Source of the DNA: Telmatactis stephensoni
Lineage: Eukaryota > Cnidaria > Anthozoa > Actiniaria > Isophelliidae
Direction of reading: 5' to 3'
Assembly: GCA_029948255.1 (NCBI GenBank)
Contig: JALIZF010001771.1
Coordinates: 248,001 to 312,000 of the forward strand
Length of the DNA stretch: 64,000 nucleotides
The first letter of the stretch is position 1. Every line of letters begins with the position of its first letter. Of this stretch, positions 53,071 through 61,088 are shown piece by piece. The notes under the pieces are model-generated. The model did no database searches and had not been told where the DNA came from. It was given only the letters and a program-made list of their open reading frames with translations. A program made the position numbers and the translations under genes.

Positions 53071-54102
53071 CTAATGCAAAGTCTGAATTTCTGACGTTCG
53101 CGCGTTGAGTGTTCTTGGTGCTTCTATGTTCGACTGTGTGGCTGGTTGGACTGCAATTACAGGCTGACAGACTTTAAAGTAAACGAACGCCTTCTTATAC
53201 TCTCTGCGAAACGTCTTATTCATTACTCCATAAATAATGGGATTAATGACTGATGACGACAGACCGCACATTGTGAACATTAAATACACCTGCCTTGGCA
53301 ACGACGTGTTGCTAAGGCCAAGATCAACCATCTCAATCAAAAGCACAGGCATCCAACATAACAAAAACCCAACAACTGTTGCAAATAAAGTCTTCGTAAT
53401 GCGAATGTCCTCCACGGTGATTCGTTGGAATTGTGGGCGCTCTTTGGTCAGCAGATTCTTACTGTGTTGTTTCAAAGCGAAAAAAACTTTGGCATAACAG
53501 AGAACAATAATAAAAGTTGGTAGACCAATTCCTAGTATCATCAATGGGAGGGTGTACTCCATCATTGACTTCTGGTAACAGAAAGCTTTTCCCGGTTGGA
53601 AAACAAAAATGTTCCCACCAATAAGATATGGCATAGGCGAGGCCGATGCATAGATATAAGCTCCAAGAATGTAAAGCCTTGTTCTCTTGGGTGTAAAGAT
53701 TCTTCTGTATAAATTAGGTTTGACGATACGACAGTATCGGTTTATAGCCATTATATTTAGATTTTGTAAAGAAGAGATTGCAAGCCAAATTACCATAAAG
53801 CCCTGGAATTGACAAGCGGCAAAGTCAAAGGGCCATGTTCCCGTCGCAAGGACAGCGATGGACCAGGGCGTCCCTAGAAGAGCCATTCCAATATCAGTAA
53901 TAGCCAAGGAGATGACAAAATAGTTTGGTATAGTTCGTAGAGAACGATTATGGTAAACAATCCACAGAACCAAGGTGTTGCCCGTTATTGCAATAAAAAT
54001 CAATGTGCAGTAAACACAAGTCTCAAAAACTAAAAGTTCTTGACTTCTTTTTCTCAAGGAAATATAATTTGTGAGGTTCCAATTGGGTAAATACGAGGAC
54101 AT
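53071..54102 (-). CDS. Class A GPCR 3, melatonin-receptor-like, intronless
   Basis: 343 residues from a true ATG at 54102. Landmarks: NLT 9-11, GN 41-42, Asp70, Cys97 and Cys175, NRYCR 121-125, CWMP 249-252, NPIIY 287-291, then the basic KTFRREYKKAF helix 8 shared with GPCR 2. Compared with GPCR 2, the third intracellular loop (around residues 215-230) and the C-tail differ most, while TM segments are nearly the same. The pair therefore arose by local duplication and may couple or be regulated differently. No intron or disruption is seen. The ligand is unknown; an assignment as melatonin receptor proper is not supported. Confidence 0.9.
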   Translation of the reverse strand: MSSYLPNWNLTNYISLRKRSQELLVFETCVYCTLIFIAITGNTLVLWIVYHNRSLRTIPNYFVISLAITDIGMALLGTPWSIAVLATGTWPFDFAACQFQGFMVIWLAISSLQNLNIMAINRYCRIVKPNLYRRIFTPKRTRLYILGAYIYASASPMPYLIGGNIFVFQPGKAFCYQKSMMEYTLPLMILGIGLPTFIIVLCYAKVFFALKQHSKNLLTKERPQFQRITVEDIRITKTLFATVVGFLLCWMPVLLIEMVDLGLSNTSLPRQVYLMFTMCGLSSSVINPIIYGVMNKTFRREYKKAFVYFKVCQPVIAVQPATQSNIEAPRTLNARTSEIQTLH

Positions 54103-56799
54103 ATCGACCTACTGCCTGTATGTAGCAGTATTTTTTTAACAATTAATTTATTTTATTCAATTAACTGGCCTCGCAAGCGAATTGCAATATCAAGTTGAAC
54201 TGATCTTGTCGATGTCACTAGTTACATGCGAAGTTTTTGATTACCATCTTCATTTTCGTCCAACATTTCCGCCGTTCCAATGACCAAATAGTTTTAAGTC
54301 AACCCCTAGAACAGTTCCGCCACGAATGACAAGCTAATATTACAAGTTATAATCAGTTTCACACGAAATCTTGGCTTAGGTCTTCTTTTTGCAACGGCAC
54401 TTTTCCTCTGGGCAGTTCAGTGTTTTCACATGTGTTACTGAACAGTTGGGTATGGCCAAATACTTTCAAAAAATATTTTCTTCCTCTCTTTATTCCTCTG
54501 GCTTATTCCACCGGTCAATAATTTTACTATGCGCTGAAAAACCTTATTTAGATGAAATCTCAAATAGCAGGTCAGGTGTCTGGGGAGTCCAATACCAACT
54601 TGGTTTCGAAATCTCCTTGTCAATTTTGACTTAAATATATCTCTTCCTGCTTGTATACTCTTGCCTCTAAACAGCTTGACAGTGATAAAGAAACTAGACA
54701 GTTAGACAGCGTAAACTGTTAGCCGGTTTCTTGCGAAACCGTTCCTTGATATAATGGCCATTTGAATTTGTTTGTGATTTTGTCTTTAGTTTCATACAGT
54801 TTCTCGGCGCTTCGTTTCCTTTTATTCCAGGAAACTCCTATTGTAATACCTGGAAATAAGATCAAAAAGTAGTAGTGAAAACAAAGATCAAGATAAATAG
54901 TTTGGTTTTTAGGAAACGCTGCCACCGTTTGCGCTATGCGACCGTGGAGACCAAATTTTTCTTAAAAAAAGATTTGCGTTTCTAGAAATTTAATGAAATT
55001 AAAACCCTAATAGGGCTAAACTTTGAGATAATTGGTCCCAATGCATAGTAGCACCTTAACTTGTTTGCATTTCCTCACTTGAGAATGACGTCATAAACGA
55101 CAGCGAATCGTTATTTAACAAATATACTATACCACGGAAAGCCATTGTGAATTTGTTTTTTACCACAAATTGGATAAGGAAGTTCTCGAACTAGCTCGAG
55201 TACGAGCGTGCGCGCAAAATCTAAACGAAGACGTCTCGACCAATCAGAAAGCTAGAAACTGATTGATTGTGGTAACAATATATCTTGCTTCGACAAAATG
55301 AGGAAATGAAGCGATATATATACTTTGACTCACATCGGCAAATACGTTTACTTATTAAACTGAGTATTATTGATAGGTTTCTAACGGTCCGCGGAAAAGA
55401 TTAAAATTACTGAATGTTGAAAACGAAAACAGAAAGATATAAAAATAATACAATTATCCTTTGAATGAAGAAACCGCTTTTTCATAACTGAAATTCTATC
55501 TCAGCAGCTTGCAATAAGTTCCTGTCACTTGAACAAACCTTCCGGTTCTTCTGATTATCAAGGAGTCTCGGCTTTAACTGATAAAACATTGATCGGGAAG
55601 CATGATTTCATCAATCAATAGAAATTATTTTGCTTATCAATTCTAGTAAATCTCTTGGTTTATCTGAGGAGAGTTTCTAAATTTACACATTTTGGATGAC
55701 TTTACCTTTTTCCTCGGTTATGTTTCACCACAAACCTTGTTAATCTAAAAGCGTTGTTCCGATTTTTATGTAAACATCTGACCATATATTCTGGTACTTT
55801 AAGCTGGTGTTGTTCCCCTTTAACCTGCAACCGCTAATAGATTTCTCACTATTTCCCTTGCCACGTATTTGTTCATATATCATCAAATATAGTTGGTTGT
55901 TGTTCGCAAAATCGAAAAGGATTGCATTATGATTTTAATTAAAACCAACGTCACATGAGAATAACAATCACGTCGTCAAATAACAATCACCAGTAATTCA
56001 CCAATGAGTGTCTCTCACCTGCTCTCCGTAATCAATCATCTAGAGCGCTTTATTTAATTTTTTTTTTCGGGGAAAAAAGGTGAAAAATCAATTTTCAGTT
56101 CATAGTGATTTATATTAAAGTTCGCCTGCCACTTCGTCTATAAATTTTAAGTAGCAGCCAGCTTTGATAGAGAACCTAATTCAACTGCCGTTTTGTCGAG
56201 TTTTTACTTCAGTCAGTTAAGTCACTATCAAAAATTCCGGCTAAAAATAAAACTTGGTCTTAATATATACGAATTCAGTGCTGTCTGTCCTCTTAGTATA
56301 TACAAATTTAGTTTCCATTTTCTGGCAACAAACATGGCTGCCATGAAATCTCTCTTTTTGCTGGGTTCTAATTTATCTTTCTTATAAGAATCAAGCCGAT
56401 AATGACTAGAAGTGGTAACCACGTTTATGAACGGACGACGGTGCCTTGTTTGTACTTCGTACGAAATTAAGTATGAATAAGCTAGCTAATAAGATCTTTC
56501 GTTGAAGTTCATCCAAGATTGCGTGTCATCATTGTTTATTAAAAACTATCAGTGAATGAAATATTGAGCGTGAAGTATTACTCTCAACTCTTTACTGGTG
56601 TCCCGTATTTAATTAATGTCATAGCTGTCGCTTGTTGGGTTGCAAGTGACATGAAGTGATATCACGACATTCTAGGTTGAGCTTAAACAACGTATTTCTC
56701 ATGAGCGTCTGTTGTTCGTTTGTCCAACGTTGGCTACGCTACAATTTTGAAACGTAGTAATTGACCACTTTCAATTTCTTTTATATTCTTAGCTTCCTG
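54103..56799. other. Intergenic, no gene supported
   Basis: 2.7 kb of AT-rich DNA upstream of GPCR 3. Short frames only. No repeat structure could be confirmed by eye. Confidence 0.5.
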
Positions 56800-57094
56800 A
56801 TACACCTGGTTCATAAAACGTTGTCATGTAAAAGACCTCAAGCCTACTCGACCCACCTGCAAGGGAGTATGGATAGGAATTAATAAAAGCTACAAAACTA
56901 CAAAAATATCATCACAACTATTCTCAACTAGCTTGTATTGAGCTTATGCACAAAAGAACTTCATTCGTTGATGTTAAAAATCAAGACCATAGCTGAAAAG
57001 CGATTAAAGTTTAGTACCTACCCATACTCCTTTTCGGTCTAGTTGCGTAGTCTTGAAGGTTCTCGCCCGACAACCTTTTTTGAAATAGGTGTAT
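56800..57094 (-). mobile_element. MITE of the ATACAYCTATTT family, copy 3 (reverse)
   Basis: TACACCTGGTTCATAAAACG at the left and TTTTGAAATAGGTGTAT at the right form the inverted ends. The interior (GGGAGTATGG, TACTCCTTTTCGGTCTAG) is the reverse complement of parts of 31861-32150. Confidence 0.75.
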
Positions 57095-58448
57095 ATCTCG
57101 AGGGTAACAGGGATTCAGCTGTTTGCCTGATTTCTTTTTTCAGGGTTTCAATGGAGTGGTGGCTTTTACAGCTAATGGTTAAGATTTTGGCTTTTTTACG
57201 GTAATGACTAACCCATTACGGTCGACAAAACGGCTGATAATTAATTTCCATTACTTTTGAAGGTTACAAATTAATTTTGGTGAAATTACTCGCAGCGAGC
57301 TAGCTAACGAGTACCCGTTGGGAATAAAATCTATTTGTTCAAAATTTCGCTGCGAGTAAAAATGATCGCAGCGAGTGATTTCTGCGATGAGTGGTGAGTC
57401 TGCTTAAGACTCATAAAAGCTCTGACAATTTTGATACATTCAAAATGAAATGTAGATAACCACTTTCTTGAACCAGCTAGTGAAGGCGAAATTAAACTAT
57501 GCTATAACATTTATGAATATTTCCAAATAAAAACATAATCGACTTTTTTCCTTTGAATTGACTTTTGAATTAAAATGAATAGAATTAGCATTATCATAAC
57601 AATTTAGTTCATGTGTGCAAGTTTTCGATCTTGAATGAGAAACTAAAAATGCCTTTTTTTCCTTACCTTGTATTCTTGTATTAACAAATAAGAGAATAGG
57701 TGAGAAATTGAGTTATTTTTAAACTAGTAAGAAGAGTTTTCGACACGGTTTAACAAGGATTGTTCCTTGCATGCAGCTGTACAAAGCATCAGTGAGAAAT
57801 TGTCCAATAAGGTGACGCAATGCTTTAAAATAATCTTGTGGTAAATTCAATACTGATGAGATTTAATACAAATTTATCTCGACGTAATTACCAGTTGATT
57901 GGATAGGCGCACTTGACATAACATCTATATTATTAATAATTAGACTTTTGGAAACTATTTTTTACCTCCAAGGAGAATTATTGTTTAATTCTGTAGAGAT
58001 ATACATAGGTTGCTGTGGTAACGTGTTTTAATTTTGACTGAAATACCCGTTGCGTCTTTAACAAAAAAAGTCAGAATATTTATTCAGTTATATAAACAAT
58101 GCTAATGGCTTTGATTCATTTCCTATCACTCTCGTGGTCCATGTATACGAAAGAAAAAAGAATTATTTTTAAAAGTTGTCACAAATGCTTATTAAAAAAA
58201 TGCCGGCAGAGCGAGTGATGAACAGCTCGTACGTTTTGACTCGACCAATTGAATGCGCGCATGCTGATTAATATCAACGTCCCCCGCATAGAACCCTCCA
58301 TCCTATGTGCCATTAAGTAATTTCATGCAGATTTGTAAAGATTTTTATCATCCTACAGTTCGATTTGATCTTGATTCCTAAGAGAGTGGGAGTTAAAGCT
58401 TTTGAAATTGTACAAAAAAGATGAATGATTATGTTAAGTAGATGTGGT
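57095..58448. other. Intergenic, no gene supported
   Basis: Contains a small GCAGCGAG/CTCGCTGCGAG repeat cluster at 57290-57385. Otherwise AT-rich without features. Confidence 0.45.
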
Positions 58449-59163
58449 GGGACTAGACAAGGCGCAAAACTGAAAAAGTCGATCGCAAAAAGTGCAGAAG
58501 GCATTTTGGGGTAGAGGCTGGTAACATAACTATTCTAAACTAATTTTTCATGCTGAATCCGAAAATGACTGTTACCAAGACGTATTCTGTAATCTTATAC
58601 GTGTAAATGACGTATTTTGTGAATTCTACAGTCATTTCATACTAACGGCTTTTTCATGCAATTCCAAACGTTCCCAAACTTAAAAACAATTACCATAGCT
58701 GGAAAGAGCACATGAAAATTAGTAAAACTGTGAAGTTTGAAGGATATCAGTTGAAAATTCAAGGAGATACGAATTTTCAAAAAACGAAATTTTGTATGAA
58801 AACACTTACAGTTGTGCAAGAGATACAAAGAAATTTCGATTTTTGAAAATTCGTATCTCCTTGAATTTTCAACTGATATCCTTCAAACTTCACAGTTTTA
58901 CTAATTTTGATATGCTCTTTCCAGCCATGGTAATTGTTTTTAAGTTTGGGAACTTTTGGAATAGCATGAAAAAGCCGTTAGTATGAAATGACTGTAGAAT
59001 TCACAAAATACGTCATGTACACGTATAAGATTACAGAATACGTCTTGGTAACAGTCATATTCGCATTTAGCATGAAAAATCGGTTTAGAATAGTTATGTT
59101 ACCAACCTCTACCCCAAAATGCCTCCAGGTATCCGATTTTTCGAAAATGCGCCTTGTCTAGAC
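58449..59163. repeat. Long inverted repeat, about 0.7 kb, arms of about 330 bases
   Basis: The left arm (about 58449-58797) from GACTAGACAAGGCGCA to AATTTTCAAAAAACGAAATT pairs with the right arm (about 58828-59163) ending TGCGCCTTGTCTAGAC. Divergence is low and the spacer is about 30 bases. Because of the palindrome, frames on both strands (58637-58828 minus and 58792-58986 plus) give almost the same peptide. It is either a large foldback/MITE element or a hairpin-RNA source. Confidence 0.9.
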
Positions 59164-60041
59164 CTGATAAGTCCTACTCTGCCATATGGCAACAAATCAG
59201 TGTCGTGCGCAGGCTCACATGGGGCAAATAAACCAATCTCCCTGTTTTGACACATTTTGATTGCAATCCTTATTTGACCAGAATATCAAGATGGTTGGCT
59301 TAGTTAGCATGTTTTCAATCTGTTAGTTTGGAAGGGATTTTTGAAAATTTATTCCAACTTCAACCAAAGGTCACAAAAACAATAGCGAGGAGAAGTTTCC
59401 AATTTTCCACGTTCACCACATATATATTTTTTGTATTAAAACTCAGAAAAATTTTAACCAAGAGAAAATCAACTAGTGAACTGGGGAGAAATTAATGTAA
59501 TATCTGATGAAGATATGCTGGATTTTCATATTTTAGCTAATCAGATTTATGGATTAAACAATATACACATTTCAAAAAATGAATGCTGGTTTTATGATAG
59601 CAATGTATACAAATCAGACTTGCATGTTCTGTAGAACTAATTACTAATTTAGCAGATAGCACTCCATTACCAGCACACACACACACACACAAAAACGCGA
59701 CAACGTTTTTTGAAATAAGTGTAAAATCAGCACCTTTCTGCATTCCGTGCATTAGTGGTGCCTACCTCCTACTCGGACCATTACTAAACAGTAGAGATGA
59801 TACTTAGTATTATAAAGTTAATAAAGAACCAACGGATTACGGATAAGATTACTTACAGTAGATATAAATTCAAAACCGGCTTTTGATGCACTTACCGTTA
59901 ATCAACTTCATCATATGTTTTCTTTGTACAAAGCTTACTCAAGGAGCTCAAGGATGTAAGGTGTATTGTTGTATATTCTGATTATTACTTTTTTATTAAT
60001 CACTATGTTATTGGAAGTAATAGCTAGAGGCTTGATCGGCG
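59164..60041. other. Intergenic, no gene supported
   Basis: An (AC)n microsatellite at 59675-59691. Otherwise featureless. Confidence 0.5.
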
Positions 60042-60114
60042 ATGGCGGTCCAAATGATGTTTACAGCTTTCTGTATTCTGTTGGTGGCTGTCTGCTTGAA
60101 CCGGCATTTATATG
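60042..60114 (+). CDS. Possible first exon encoding a signal peptide (partial gene)
   Basis: ATG at 60042 in a good context (GGCGATGG) opens 24 codons with the hydrophobic run MMFTAFCILLVAVCL, a classic signal-peptide core. It then reaches a donor-like G|GTAATG at 60115, phase 1. No downstream exon was found before the retrotransposon LTR at 60735, so the rest of the gene, if real, lies beyond the insertion or outside the window. A chance frame remains possible. Confidence 0.35.
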
Positions 60115-60354
60115 GTAATGTATACTACTTGATATATTTCTAGCTATTAGTTATTTTCTTTGTGCTTTCTCACTTTTGATAATTAAATTGTTTACCCGGG
60201 AGCAATTAAAGTATTGATTAGGCAACCTAAAGGCTCAACAGACTAGGAAATAGTTATCGATATAAACTAGTTGTTTATATGAGTTACTTTGAGTTGTCGA
60301 TGATTTGTTCACACACTAGATAAAATAGTTGTCGATACTAAAACTAGCTTATTA

Positions 60355-60384
60355 CATGGGCTTCCTGTGGAAGCGAAGCCCATG
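60355..60384. repeat. Short hairpin CATGGGCTTC...GAAGCCCATG
   Basis: A 10-base arm pair flanks a 10-base loop region. Probably the end of a dispersed repeat; not assigned to an element. Confidence 0.5.
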
Positions 60385-60734
60385 TTAAAAATTCGCTATT
60401 GTTATTGTCATGTATGTTCGTCTTCGTCGTCGAAATGTCCACGCATGCGTGTTGTCGTCTTGATCGGGAAATACTTTAGGAATGCAAGATGACCGACTAC
60501 TAAGAAAATAGCTTTCACAGACAGGCTTTTTCTGCAGTAGAACAATTTAATTCGGAGCTTTTAACTCGAGATATACCTATATACTTATAAGAGCTTCAGA
60601 ATGGGCTGTTATTTTGAGCTTCATCTCCAATACTTTGACCAAATATCGAACTCGAAATGGAGTACTTAAAAGGATGCCCTCGTGATAATGACTATTTCCT
60701 ATGAGCTGGAAAACTACGAATTTCTCATCCTACA

Positions 60735-60931
60735 TGTTGCTAAACGAACATACATAGAAGCAAGTCAATTATATTCCTCATTCAAGCATTCAAGATGTAA
60801 TAAGTTCAAATTGGGTGATTGTGTGTTTTATTTTAGTAATCCAACGAGTAGCTTAGTGATACAACATGTGAATCTATTCAGGTCTATCTCATGACCTGGG
60901 GGTCATGTTACAAACATGGTATACTATTACA
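60735..60931 (-). mobile_element. Probable 3' LTR of the Ty3/gypsy element
   Basis: Read on the minus strand, a purine tract (AGGGAAAGGGGGA, 60932-60944) directly precedes TGTAATAGTAT, the expected PPT-LTR junction. The LTR would end ...TTTAGCAACA at 60735, giving TG...CA ends and a length of about 197 bases. An AATAAA (60827-60832) sits inside it. The 5' LTR lies outside the window, so the boundary is not confirmed. Confidence 0.55.
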
Positions 60932-61088
60932 TCCCCCTTTCCCTATTATGTACATAAATGTCAGTATTTGATGTTCAGAATCAATATGCTAATCAGACTA
61001 ATTAATCAGGTGTTGTCAAAATTACAATATTTCATGAACAGGAACAAATGTTTCGTCGTATATATTTTGAGAGTTTGTATTCATCTTC

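Noticed and set aside
58637..58986. Two matching 60-residue peptides on opposite strands
   Set aside because: They are the same stretch read from the two arms of a long inverted repeat, not a gene pair.
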